From positions 62,001-126,000 of the forward strand of contig CAZMGB010000008.1 in NCBI GenBank assembly GCA_964565775.1: 64,000 nucleotides of DNA, written 5' to 3'. The notes beneath the pieces were generated by a model that was given only the letters and a program-made list of their open reading frames with translations, did no database searches and was not told where the DNA came from. Every line of letters starts with the position of its first letter. The first letter of the stretch is position 1. Source of the stretch: CAZMGB01 sp964565775. GTDB lineage: Bacteria; Chloroflexota; Dehalococcoidia; DSTF01; JALHUB01. A program made the position numbers and the translations under genes. Shown here piece by piece: positions 7,288 to 15,011 of this stretch.

Positions 7288-8292
7288 CTAGGCTGAGAGC
7301 CAGCGCTCGCGACGCTCCTTCAGGTGCTCCTTGGCTACCCGCAGGTCAGCCTCGGCCAGCGAGAGGAACTCTCGGGGGTCGCGCACTTCGGGGCTCAGGA
7401 CGGCGACGCCGGCACAGACGCCCATCCACAGCACTACGGTCTGGCCTTCAAAGTGGGCTTTGGATGGCTCCCGGGCCAGCCTGTCCTCAAGGCGCCGTAT
7501 GAAAGCGCTGGCGCCATCCTCGCCGCAGTCGGGCAAGATGAGGCCGAAGCGATCGCCGTCCAGGCGGGCGAGGATACCGGTGGACCGCCTGGTCGCCGCG
7601 ATCATACGCGCCACGTGGTTCAGAACCTCGTCACCACATGACCAGTTGAACTGCTCGTTCACGGACTGGAGATGGTTGACGTCGAATACGACGACGGCCA
7701 ACGACCGCTCGTCGCGACGGGATCGCTCGAATTCCAACTTCAGACATTTTCGGAAGTAGGACTCACCTGGAAGCCCCGTAGTGGTATCGGATGCATCTCC
7801 GGGGTCTAGCTCCTGCAGCCGCTCGCCCGAGCCGTGGATGTTCCTCAGTACCAGAGCTGCACCGAACAACATGGACGGAACCATCAAGAGCAAGGCGGCG
7901 CTCAGGATGGGGAGCGGCGAGGAGTTCCACATGCCGTGGAGGGTGGCGAGAAGCGCTCCCAGCGTCCAGGTCAGGGCTCCGAAGGCGACCAGCCGGGCGA
8001 AGTAAAGGAGTGCGGGCCGGTTCGCCTGTCGCGACTCCAGCTCGTTCTGGTGCGGCGTGTCCTCTTGTCCACCAGGGCCCGCAACATCCCTGCCCCGAAG
8101 ATCGGTGACCAGGGCGCGAAGCCGAGACGGCCGTTGCTCGCCCTCAGACTGAGTGTCAGGAGCTCTCACTAGAACGTTCTCTCCCTGCCAACTATCTACA
8201 TAATCGACCGATTGCTGTGTCAGTGTAGTGGATTCCGGAAAGTTGACTGCACCCCCCGTGCGAGTATCATAGTTTGATGGCGCTCGTATCAC
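7288..8292 (-). CDS. Membrane protein with degenerate GGDEF domain
   Basis: 334 residues from GTG 8292. Residues 1-90 are polar, 95-118 and 126-150 are two hydrophobic segments, and a GGDEF-type fold follows. DTTTGLPGESYF matches the DxLTGLPN motif, VVFDVNHLQSVNEQFNWSCG keeps the first metal Asp, but the signature is DGDRF (245-249) instead of GGDEF. The RxxD inhibitory site five residues upstream reads RSTG. Loss of the first Gly and of the catalytic Glu argues against diguanylate cyclase activity; such domains often bind GTP or c-di-GMP as receptors. The start lies 14 bases from a divergent gene. Confidence 0.75.
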   Translation of the reverse strand: MIRAPSNYDTRTGGAVNFPESTTLTQQSVDYVDSWQGENVLVRAPDTQSEGEQRPSRLRALVTDLRGRDVAGPGGQEDTPHQNELESRQANRPALLYFARLVAFGALTWTLGALLATLHGMWNSSPLPILSAALLLMVPSMLFGAALVLRNIHGSGERLQELDPGDASDTTTGLPGESYFRKCLKLEFERSRRDERSLAVVVFDVNHLQSVNEQFNWSCGDEVLNHVARMIAATRRSTGILARLDGDRFGLILPDCGEDGASAFIRRLEDRLAREPSKAHFEGQTVVLWMGVCAGVAVLSPEVRDPREFLSLAEADLRVAKEHLKERRERWLSA

Positions 8293-8306
8293 GCTGAGGG
8301 GCAGCG

Positions 8307-8849
8307 ATGCAGATCGACTGGGGCAAGACCATAGACGACATCTTCGCCAACAAGATGTCGTGCCTGCGCTGCGGCGCTCTCAACAGCTCGATGGTGGCGG
8401 GCTACTCCCGCTCGCCGGCCGCCGCCCAGTACGCCCCCCGCTGCTGCGACTGCGACCGCAAGGAGGACTGCGAGGCCCGCAAGCTGGTGGTCGTCTGCGA
8501 GCCCTGTGCCAGAGAGCTCCACATCCGGGCAAAGTCGGTAGACCAGGCGTCCATGATGACCATGCTGATGGACGACTGTCGAAGAGACCTGGAAGACTGC
8601 CTCGACTACCTGGCCGACTACTGGCAGGAAGAGCTTGAGATCGATCCCGACGAGGTGGGCCGCCTGGAGGAGCTGGCCCCGAAGGTGTTCGCCGAGGAGG
8701 ACGCCTGGCGGCGCCGGCTCGAAGAGGAGTATCTCTCCTACCACCGCTGGTTCCGGGAGAGCGGTGTGCGCGTGCCTAACCCCGGGTGGCGTTCTGATTA
8801 TGTCGAGGAGGTCGTCGCCCTCGGCTACACCACCCTCCTGGGTGACTGA
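8307..8849 (+). CDS. Cys-rich hypothetical protein, probably zinc-binding
   Basis: 180 residues, not recognised. Residues 19-22 are CLRC; RCCDCDRKEDCEARK follows at about 45-60, then CEPC near 70. This spacing suggests one or two zinc sites. The C-terminal two-thirds is acidic and helical (DDCRRDLEDCLDYLADYWQ, then LEELAPKVFAEEDAWRRRLE). A GAGGGG ribosome site precedes ATG 8307. It is divergent from the degenerate GGDEF gene with only 14 bp between start codons, so promoters must overlap the coding regions or one transcript is leaderless. No function is assigned. Confidence 0.6.
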   Translation: MQIDWGKTIDDIFANKMSCLRCGALNSSMVAGYSRSPAAAQYAPRCCDCDRKEDCEARKLVVVCEPCARELHIRAKSVDQASMMTMLMDDCRRDLEDCLDYLADYWQEELEIDPDEVGRLEELAPKVFAEEDAWRRRLEEEYLSYHRWFRESGVRVPNPGWRSDYVEEVVALGYTTLLGD

Positions 8850-9096
8850 GCGAGGCCATTCCCCGCTGCCGTCGTGAGAGCCGTCCGTATTACCGGTCGA
8901 ACTCCTTCGCCCCGTTTGGCGGGCAGGGAGGCTCTTGCCGCTGCGCGTCAGCGATACGCAGCCCTCTTGTGAAGGTTCCGATTCTTCTCGATAGCCGCCG
9001 CGGCCTTGCAGAAGGCGTCGCGCAGGCCGTCGCCGCGGGCGTGCGCAGCGGCCGTGCCGGCCACTTCCGGGAAGCACGAGAGCTTGTAAACTGACC
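8850..9096. other. Intergenic, nothing convincing
   Basis: No supported gene. On the minus strand one frame (about 8960-9090) reads 47 codons with good composition (ending ...AIEKNRNLHKRAAYR) but has no start codon or homology that I recognise. It may be a decayed gene end. Confidence 0.3.
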
Positions 9097-9606
9097 ATGT
9101 GCCCGGTCGAGTCCGTGACAGCGTCGGCCATCCTTCGGGAGTTGAAGGCGTGCGGCGTCACCGACGTTGTCACTGTTCCCGATACGCACCAGCGTACGCT
9201 ACTGGAGACGATCCGCGCCGACGCCGACCTGCCTTTGATCACGGCCGCCACGGAGAATGAGGCCGTCGCGCTGGCGGCGGGCCTCTGGATCGGCGGCCGC
9301 GAGCCCGTCGTCGTCATCCAGCACGCCGGACTCTACGCCTGCACGAACTACCTCCGTGGCATCGGTCTGGACGGCGGCGTGCCGCTGCTCCTGCTGGTCG
9401 GCCTCCTGGGACGCGAGCCCGACCAGGAACCAAGGGCATCCCACCGCTCCATGGTGCGCCTCGCCCAGCCGCTGCTGGAAGTCCTGGGCATTCCCTGGCG
9501 TCTTCTCGACGGCCCCGGCGACCTCGGGGTGATCCGCTGGGCGCGCGAGGAGGCCCAAGCGAGAGGCGGGCCGGCTACCGTCTTGGTGGGACGGGAGACC
9601 GTGTAG
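9097..9606 (+). CDS. TPP-enzyme N-terminal (PYR) subunit, sulfopyruvate decarboxylase alpha-like
   Basis: 169 residues. The protein has the pyrimidine-binding half of a split ThDP-dependent decarboxylase: ILRELKACGVTDVVTVPDTH, then AATENEAVALAAGLWIGGRE with the catalytic Glu (TENEA), and QHAGLYACTNYLRGIGLDGG. This is the arrangement of ComD and the N-terminal part of phosphonopyruvate decarboxylases. The partner subunit follows 8 bases downstream. The pair would decarboxylate a 2-oxo acid such as sulfopyruvate or phosphonopyruvate. No coenzyme M or phosphonate gene is nearby, so the substrate is open. Confidence 0.72.
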   Translation: MCPVESVTASAILRELKACGVTDVVTVPDTHQRTLLETIRADADLPLITAATENEAVALAAGLWIGGREPVVVIQHAGLYACTNYLRGIGLDGGVPLLLLVGLLGREPDQEPRASHRSMVRLAQPLLEVLGIPWRLLDGPGDLGVIRWAREEAQARGGPATVLVGRETV

Positions 9607-9614
9607 AGAAAACG

Positions 9615-10193
9615 ATGCGTCGCAATCAGTGCCTGAGGGCCCTGGCCCGCCGCCGCCACGACGAGATCGTGGTCGCCACGATGAGCGTCCTCGGGCCGTG
9701 GCTCGTCCACTCGCCCAGCGAACTGAACATGAGCTGCTACGGCTTCATGGGGGGCGCCTCCTCGCTCGGCTTGGGGCTGGCTCTGGCCCAGCGCCGGCGC
9801 CGCGTCTGGGTACTCGATGGCGACGGCAGCCTGCTCATGCAGCTCGGTTCGCTCGCAACCATCGCCGGAGCGGCACCCTCGAACCTGTATCACTTCGTCT
9901 TCCAGAACGACGCCTACGAGATCTCGGGCGGCCAGCCCATCCCCGCGGCCGGGCGCGTCGACTTCGCCGGCCTGGCGGAGGCCGCCGGCTATGCTTCAGC
10001 CTACAGGTTCAGCGCCATCGAGGAGCTTGAGAGCGCTCTCGACGCCGTTCTCTCGGAAGCGGGGCCCGTGCTGGCGACGCTGGACGTGGACGTAGGCGAC
10101 GACGACCCGCCGGGCAGCCGCTTAGAGGCCAATCCGTTTCCTGAACACGTGCGCGTCCTGCGCCGGGCACTGTTGACTGAGACGGGCCGCTAA
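9615..10193 (+). CDS. TPP-enzyme C-terminal (PP) subunit, sulfopyruvate decarboxylase beta-like
   Basis: 192 residues. The diphosphate-binding motif GDGS...N is plain: VLDGDGSLLMQLGSLATIAG, then NLYHFVFQNDAYEISGGQPI. Gly-rich MGGASSLGLGLALAQ is also typical of this half. Together with the upstream 169-residue subunit it makes a complete two-chain ThDP decarboxylase; ComE or phosphonopyruvate decarboxylase C-terminal regions are the closest match by eye. The gap of 8 bases suggests translational coupling. The acyl-CoA ligase gene follows after 42 bases on the same strand. Confidence 0.72.
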   Translation: MRRNQCLRALARRRHDEIVVATMSVLGPWLVHSPSELNMSCYGFMGGASSLGLGLALAQRRRRVWVLDGDGSLLMQLGSLATIAGAAPSNLYHFVFQNDAYEISGGQPIPAAGRVDFAGLAEAAGYASAYRFSAIEELESALDAVLSEAGPVLATLDVDVGDDDPPGSRLEANPFPEHVRVLRRALLTETGR

Positions 10194-10235
10194 GGCTATA
10201 GAGAGTCTAGGCATCCCGCCGACAGGAGCAATCGC

Positions 10236-11792
10236 ATGATCTTCAGCAGCCCATTCTTGAGCCTCGATCCCTACCCCAAGTTGCCGCTGCCGGCCTTCGC
10301 CGAAGGTGCCGCCAGGACAGTCCCGGACAAAGTCGCCTTCTACGACATTGAGGGCCGGAGCTTCACCTTCGCGCAGGTGTGGCACACAGTTCGCAAGATA
10401 GCCCGCCTTCTCCAGGAGAAGGGCGTCGCGAAAGGCGACCGGGTCGCCATCCACTCGCCCAACTCACCCGAGTATGCGGTGGCCTTTCACGGCGCGCTGC
10501 TGGCGGGCGCCTGCGTCACGACCATAAACCCGCTTTACAAGGAAGGGGAGGTCGCCCAGCAACTTGAGGACAGCGAGGCCGTGGCGCTGTTTGCTTCGAA
10601 GCTGTTCATACCCATGGCCGAATCTGTGCGGGGAAGCCTGCCCAGCCTGACGCACGTCTTCGCCCTGGAAGACATCTGGGAGACGGCGGACGGCGTGGCG
10701 GGCGATCCCGCCCCTGTCGAGATCAACCCTGAAGAGGACCTGGCTGCCCTGCCCTACTCCAGCGGCACCACGGGCCTGCCCAAGGGGGTTATGCTCACCC
10801 ATCAGAACCTGGTGTCGAACACCCGCCAGGGGCTCGGCACGGCCTACTTCACGCGCGATACGGTGCTGCTTGACTTCCTGCCCTTCTATCACATCTACGG
10901 CCTCACCGTGCTCATGAACACCGGCCTGGCCATCGGCGCCACCCAGGTGGTGATGTCGCGCTTCGACCCCGAGCTGACCCTCCGACTGGTCGAACAGCAC
11001 CGGGTCACGAACCTCTTCGTCGTTCCGCCGGCCCTCCAGGTGCTGGCGAACCTGCCGGACCTCTCGAAGTTCGACACCTCCAGCCTCCAGTTCATCCACT
11101 CAGGGGCGGCGCCCCTGGCCCTGGAGATAGCCGAGCGGGCCCGCGACGCGCTCCACTGCCCCATGCAGCAGGGCTACGGGCTCACGGAGACCAGCCCCTT
11201 GATCAACACGCTGCCCATGAACGGCATCAGGCTCGAGTCGGTGGGGCCGCCGGTGCCCGACACCGAGGAGATGGTGGCGAGCCTCTCGACGGGCCAGCCG
11301 CTAGGCGTGGGTGACGAGGGAGAGATCCTCGTGCGCGGGCCCCAGGTCATGCGGGGCTACTGGCGGCAGCCGGAAGCAACGGCGGCGTCGTTCACAGAGG
11401 ACGGATGGCTTCGCACGGGCGACATCGGCCGCTTCGACGAGAAGGGCTTCGCCTACATCGTCGACCGCAAGAAGGAGATGATCAAGTACAAGGGCTACCA
11501 GGTGGCGCCCGCCGAGCTTGAGGCGCTGCTCCTGGAGCACCCGGCGATCCTCGATGTTGCCGTCATCCCGAAGCAGACGGACACGGCGGGCGAGGTCCCC
11601 AAGGCCTTCGTGGTGCTGCGGCCGGGGGCCGAGGCCAGCCAGGAAGACCTCATGAGCTTCGTGGCCGAGAGGGTGGCCCCCTACAAGAAGGTGCGTCAGG
11701 TCGAGTTTGTGGAGTCGATCCCCAAGAGCCTCTCGGGCAAGATCCTGCGGCGCGAACTCATCGACAGAGAGCGGGAGGGTGGCGCCTCGTAG
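10236..11792 (+). CDS. AMP-binding acyl-CoA ligase (4-coumarate/long-chain fatty acid CoA ligase-like)
   Basis: 518 residues, typical for class I adenylate-forming enzymes. The P-loop-like motif is YSSGTTGLPKGVMLTHQNLV; QGYGLTETSPL is motif A5; WLRTGDIGRFDEKGFAYIVD contains the hinge Asp; and PKSLSGKILRREL carries the catalytic Lys near the C-terminus. It activates a carboxylic acid with ATP and transfers it to CoA. The sequence resembles plant 4CL and bacterial 4-coumarate/medium-chain ligases, but the substrate cannot be fixed. An AGGAG ribosome site precedes ATG 10236. Confidence 0.85.
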   Translation: MIFSSPFLSLDPYPKLPLPAFAEGAARTVPDKVAFYDIEGRSFTFAQVWHTVRKIARLLQEKGVAKGDRVAIHSPNSPEYAVAFHGALLAGACVTTINPLYKEGEVAQQLEDSEAVALFASKLFIPMAESVRGSLPSLTHVFALEDIWETADGVAGDPAPVEINPEEDLAALPYSSGTTGLPKGVMLTHQNLVSNTRQGLGTAYFTRDTVLLDFLPFYHIYGLTVLMNTGLAIGATQVVMSRFDPELTLRLVEQHRVTNLFVVPPALQVLANLPDLSKFDTSSLQFIHSGAAPLALEIAERARDALHCPMQQGYGLTETSPLINTLPMNGIRLESVGPPVPDTEEMVASLSTGQPLGVGDEGEILVRGPQVMRGYWRQPEATAASFTEDGWLRTGDIGRFDEKGFAYIVDRKKEMIKYKGYQVAPAELEALLLEHPAILDVAVIPKQTDTAGEVPKAFVVLRPGAEASQEDLMSFVAERVAPYKKVRQVEFVESIPKSLSGKILRRELIDREREGGAS

Positions 11793-11836
11793 CCGTCATG
11801 TAGGGGCAACCTTCAGGTCGCCCGCAGCCTGCTAGG

Positions 11837-12371
11837 CTCCACTGGCGAGCTGAGGGTCATTGAGAAGACAAGCCCACACGGCGACCGCCTCGTAGGCGGG
11901 GGTCTTTTCCGCCGAAGGCGGATGCGCCCCTGGCGCAAGACCCTCGCGAACCCGTCGGGGTCTCAAGACCCCGACCTGCGAATGTCGGACCCTGCCGGAC
12001 TATTTCGTTCATGACTATCAGCTCCACTGGCGAGCTGAGGGTCATTGAGAAGACAAGCCCACACGGCGGCCGCCTCGTAGGCGGGGGTCTCTAGACCCTC
12101 GCGAACCCGTCGGGGTCTCAAGACCCCGACCTACGAATGTCGGACCCTGCCGGACTATTTCGTTCATGACTATCAGCTCCACTGGCGANNNNNNNNNNNN
12201 NNNNNNNNNNNNNNNNNNNNNNNNNNNNNNNNNNNNNNNNNNNNNNNNNNNNNNNNNNNNNNNNNNNNNNNNNNNNNNNNNNNNNNNNACCCTCGCGAAC
12301 CCGTCGGGGTCTCAAGACCCCGACCTACGAATGTCGGACCCTGTCGGACTATTTCGTTCATGACTATCAGC
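11837..12371. repeat. Tandem array of about three 155-185 bp units containing palindromes, with assembly gap
   Basis: Units begin with CTCCACTGGCGAGC at 11837, 12022 and 12177 and end with ATTTCGTTCATGACTATCAG before the next unit. Unit 1 is 185 bp, unit 2 is 155 bp; the difference is an extra palindromic block (CCGCCGAAGGCGG area) in unit 1. Each contains GTCGGGGTCTCAAGACCCCGAC, given here as arms GTCGGGGTCT and AGACCCCGAC. The third unit is broken by 100 N, so the true copy number is unknown. The palindromic core recurs at 28955-28987. No coding potential is evident. It lies between the convergent acyl-CoA ligase and hflX genes. Confidence 0.85.
12189..12288. other. Assembly gap of 100 N
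   Basis: Exactly 100 N within the third repeat unit; a scaffolding gap of unspecified true length, almost certainly caused by collapse of the tandem array. Confidence 0.98.
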
Positions 12372-12377
12372 TCGCCG

Positions 12378-13514
12378 CTACGCCGGCACGCGGGCAGCGG
12401 CCGCGGCCACCAGCGCCCTCTCGATTCGCGACAGCAGCTCCCCCAGCCCCCACCCGTCGAGGGCGGACACGAGGCAGGCGTCCGGCCGGTGGAAGCTGAG
12501 GGAGAGCTCGACATCCTCCAGGTCCCCCAACCCCCGTACCGGCTCGCCGTCGCGCCGCGCAAGCAGGTCGACCTTGTTCAGCGCTGTGATGCGCGGCTTG
12601 CCAGCCAACCCCAGGTCGGCCAGCGTGTTGTCGACAGTCTGGCTCTGCACGGCGGCATCGGCGTGGGTTATGTCGACCACATGCACTAGCAGGTCCGCCT
12701 CCGCCAGCTCCTCAAGCGTGGCGTGGAAGGCGGCGACGAGCTGCGTGGGCAGCTTCTGAATGAAGCCGACGGTGTCGGTCACCAGCACCCGGCCCCCGGC
12801 GGGCAGAGCGACCCGGCGCGTCACGGGGTCGAGGGTGGCGAAGAGCAGGTCTTCGACGAAGACGTCGGCGCCGGAGAGGGCGCGCATGAGCGTGCTCTTG
12901 CCGGCGTTGGTGTAGCCGACGAGCGAGACAACCGGCACGCCCTGTCGCGCCCGCCGTCGCCGGTGGAGCGCGCGATGGCGCCGCACCTCCTCGATCTGGT
13001 TCTTGAGGCGCCCGATCTTCTGCCGCACGAGGCGCCGGTCCGTCTCTAGCTGCGTCTCGCCGGGGCCGCGCGTGCCGATGGCGCCCTCGAGTCGCTCCAG
13101 GTGGCTCCACTGGCCGGCCAGGCGGGGTAGAAGGTACTGGGCCTGGGCCAGGTCCACCTGGAGCCGGCCCTCCTTCGTGTGCGCCCGCCGGGCGAAGATA
13201 TCGAGTATGAGGGCCGTGCGGTCGATGACCTTGACCTTGAGGGCATGCTCCAGGTTGCGCTGCTGGGACGGACTCAGCTCGTCGTCGAAGATGACCAGCG
13301 AGTAGCCCGTTCGCTCTCGCTCCGCCTGGACCTCCCCCAGCTTGCCCTTGCCGATGTAGTGGGCCGGGTGCGGGTTGGACAGCCTCTGGACGACGCGGCC
13401 GACGACGCGGGCGCCGGCGGTGCGGGCGAGCAGCGCCAGCTCATCGAGCGAGCTTTCGACGTCCCAGGCGCCGTCGCCACCCGATCGAGAGTCATCTCTC
13501 GCCTCGACGGCCAC
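12378..13514 (-). CDS. hflX: Ribosome-associated GTPase HflX
   Basis: 378 residues from GTG 13514. N-terminal HflX domain: ELALLARTAGARVVGRVVQR, then PHPAHYIGKGKLGEVQ, then SPSQQRNLEHALKVKVIDRT. The G domain has G1 GYTNAGKST, G3 DTVGFIQKLP, G4 NKVD. HflX splits stalled ribosomes and is conserved in bacteria. The reading frame continues upstream of GTG 13514 with a typical HflX N-terminus (ITYDTAEPEERAFLV) to a TAG at about 13578, without any ATG, GTG or TTG. An AGAGGAGG site lies nine bases before an in-frame ATA at 13565. The true start may therefore be that ATA. A -10 like TATACT lies at 13607-13602. Confidence 0.92.
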   Translation of the reverse strand: MAVEARDDSRSGGDGAWDVESSLDELALLARTAGARVVGRVVQRLSNPHPAHYIGKGKLGEVQAERERTGYSLVIFDDELSPSQQRNLEHALKVKVIDRTALILDIFARRAHTKEGRLQVDLAQAQYLLPRLAGQWSHLERLEGAIGTRGPGETQLETDRRLVRQKIGRLKNQIEEVRRHRALHRRRRARQGVPVVSLVGYTNAGKSTLMRALSGADVFVEDLLFATLDPVTRRVALPAGGRVLVTDTVGFIQKLPTQLVAAFHATLEELAEADLLVHVVDITHADAAVQSQTVDNTLADLGLAGKPRITALNKVDLLARRDGEPVRGLGDLEDVELSLSFHRPDACLVSALDGWGLGELLSRIERALVAAAAARVPA

Positions 13515-13601
13515 CAGGAACGCCCGCTCCTCTGGCTCAGCGGTGTCGTAGGTGATCCTGGGTATGCTGTCAGTCCTCCTCTAACGGGTCTCCCGCTCCT
13601 A

Positions 13602-13607
13602 AGTATA
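13602..13607 (-). promoter_or_regulatory. Probable -10 element of hflX
   Basis: TATACT on the minus strand, five of six to consensus, about 40 bases before the AGAGGAGG ribosome site of hflX. No good -35 was found at 16-18 bases. Confidence 0.4.
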
Positions 13608-13669
13608 GCTCAGAATCGTACATGCCGGTTGACGACGTACTCCACAAAGCATGAAAGCGCGGGCGTCCT

Positions 13670-13800
13670 TCCCGCCTCAGGCGGGCTTCGACAAGCCCGC
13701 CTGCCGGCAGGCAGGCTCAGCATGCCATCATGCATTGCCCCAACCACCGGGAGCCTCATTTCGCATCCTGAGCCTGTCGAAGGGGGCGTCGTGCAATCTC
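13670..13800. repeat. Intergenic palindromic repeats between hflX and the F420-type reductase
   Basis: CCCGCCTCAGGCGGGC and GCCTGCCGGCAGGC form short perfect palindromes at 13673-13715. CTTCGACAAGC (13686) and CCTGAGCCTGTCGAAGG (13767) belong to the same TTCGACAGGCTCAGG-type element found inside the cyclase remnant at 22810 and near 42015. The rest of 13620-13861 shows no gene. Confidence 0.6.
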
Positions 13801-13861
13801 GAAGTGATGGACGGGAGAGGAGAAGCGGGGTGACCGGCCTTCGCTATGAGAATCGAGGCCG

Positions 13862-14365
13862 TTACCTCGGCTCGGGCCGGATGGCCACGACCTTCATCTC
13901 CGCCACCGCCGCCCGGAACTCCTCTTCAGTAGCTGCCTTCAGCCCGATGAGGCGGAACATGATGCGCACGTAGAGCCCGTGCCGCCGCCAGAAGTCGAGC
14001 AGGAGCTCCTGCGCCTCCTTCTCGGGCATTGTGGTCGCGCGGGCGGGAAACCCGCGCCATCGGGCCTGCGCTCGCAGCGCCGGGTTCACCATCAGGTTAC
14101 GATACCAGTCTGAGCGGTCGCCGTACGCCGACACGACGTAGTACGTGTCCGTGGCGGCATCGTGGCGCAGTATGTCGACGGCCGCCCGGCGCGGCTTCCC
14201 GCTCCTACGCCCGACCGTCGTAAGCAGCAACTGCATGGGCATGAATCCGCCCAGGCCGATGCGGTAGAGGAAGACCGGGCCGCGATAGAACCAGCGCAGC
14301 AGAAGGCCGGGCCGGGGCGCAACGCGTTGCGTGTTCACCTGCGTACGCTCTCCGCCATGACGCAC
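13862..14365 (-). CDS. Nitroreductase/deazaflavin (F420)-dependent oxidoreductase family protein
   Basis: 167 residues. The sequence GGFMPMQLLLTTVGRRSGKP, then RRAAVDILRH and YYVVSAYGDRSDWYRNLMVN, is the signature of the DUF385/Ddn superfamily, split-barrel enzymes that mostly use the deazaflavin F420. Members reduce quinones, nitroimidazoles or other electrophiles. The GRRSGKPRR loop is the expected cofactor-phosphate contact. The C-terminus (LIGLKAATEEEFRAAVAEMK) is longer than the minimal family. No F420 biosynthesis gene is in the window. Substrate unknown. Confidence 0.78.
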   Translation of the reverse strand: MRHGGERTQVNTQRVAPRPGLLLRWFYRGPVFLYRIGLGGFMPMQLLLTTVGRRSGKPRRAAVDILRHDAATDTYYVVSAYGDRSDWYRNLMVNPALRAQARWRGFPARATTMPEKEAQELLLDFWRRHGLYVRIMFRLIGLKAATEEEFRAAVAEMKVVAIRPEPR

Positions 14366-14440
14366 CGACTCCGTGACCGCAACCCTGTACGCCGCCTGGC
14401 AGCCTCCCTGAGGCGATGGTCGTGACTCTTGGGGATGAGA

Positions 14441-14674
14441 CTAAGGAACCTCAGCCAGGTCGAACACGGGCAGCTGAAGACTTCGTTTCGGCTCACCTGA
14501 CCATACCAGCTCCTGAATCCTCTTTGCCGTCGATGGATCCAGGACGATCTCGCCGCACTGTCGACATACCTCTGCGGGCACGTTGTCGATGACATACAAC
14601 TTGCCCTCGAAGGGCTGGGTATAGCTGATGACCCTACGCTCTAGTCGTCCCTTGCACAACGGGCAGGCGGTCAT
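14441..14674 (-). CDS. YgiT-type zinc-finger protein, probable antitoxin
   Basis: 77 residues from ATG 14674, with AAGGTGAGG just upstream. CPLCKG near the start and CRQCGE about 37 residues later are the two CxxC knuckles of the YgiT/MqsA N-terminal zinc domain. The C-terminal part (STAKRIQELVW, then LPVFDLAEVP) matches the short YgiT family, which lacks the MqsA DNA-binding HTH. It starts four bases after the stop of a DUF4258 gene, a combination found widely as a toxin-antitoxin-like pair. Most likely it neutralises that protein. Confidence 0.78.
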   Translation of the reverse strand: MTACPLCKGRLERRVISYTQPFEGKLYVIDNVPAEVCRQCGEIVLDPSTAKRIQELVWSGEPKRSLQLPVFDLAEVP

Positions 14675-14678
14675 TGCC

Positions 14679-15011
14679 TCACCTTCTGACACGGTGGCCG
14701 ACCCATCGGTCGGGATCGGGCCGGTACACAGTGATTATAGCAACGTTTGGCGGGTGAGAGCAGACGACATGCAGAGGCTGGCCAGCGCTGTCATAAGCCA
14801 GGATAAGGCAGCTCGGGCCTCTTGGCCCTTCAGTGTAATCCTCGATCACCTCAGCGGTCGCAAGACAAATCGCATCCTGCACCTGCGAGAGGCTGATCCC
14901 CTCCAGAGTAGCCTGCCTTACCGCATGGAGCGTGAACCCATGCCCACCGCGGCGCACCACGTCGCGGACAGCGTTGAGCAGACCGTATCCTTGCGGATCT
15001 CCAGAACGCAC
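14679..15011 (-). CDS. DUF4258 domain protein, probable toxin
   Basis: 110 residues from GTG 15011. TLHAVRQATLEGISLSQVQD, then AEVIEDYTEGPRGPSCLILA, YDSAGQPLHVVCSHPPN and VAIITVYRPDPDRW are the DUF4258 pattern, related in fold to RelE/BrnT-like RNases. His in TLHAVRQ and the C-terminal VYRPDPDRW are the conserved positions. The YgiT-type zinc-finger gene follows at once, as expected for a type II module. The start is uncertain: internal GTG codons near 14951 would give a protein of about 90 residues. The gene abuts the stop of dapL. Confidence 0.75.
   Translation of the reverse strand: MRSGDPQGYGLLNAVRDVVRRGGHGFTLHAVRQATLEGISLSQVQDAICLATAEVIEDYTEGPRGPSCLILAYDSAGQPLHVVCSHPPNVAIITVYRPDPDRWVGHRVRR

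Noticed and set aside
8943..9090. Minus-strand frame of 47 codons ending AIEKNRNLHKRAAYR
   Set aside because: Composition is protein-like, but no start codon, ribosome site or recognised homology; it also runs into the start of the decarboxylase gene on the other strand.
11837..12371. Possible CRISPR array
   Set aside because: Units are contiguous 155-185 bp tandem repeats without unique spacers, and no cas gene is in the window.
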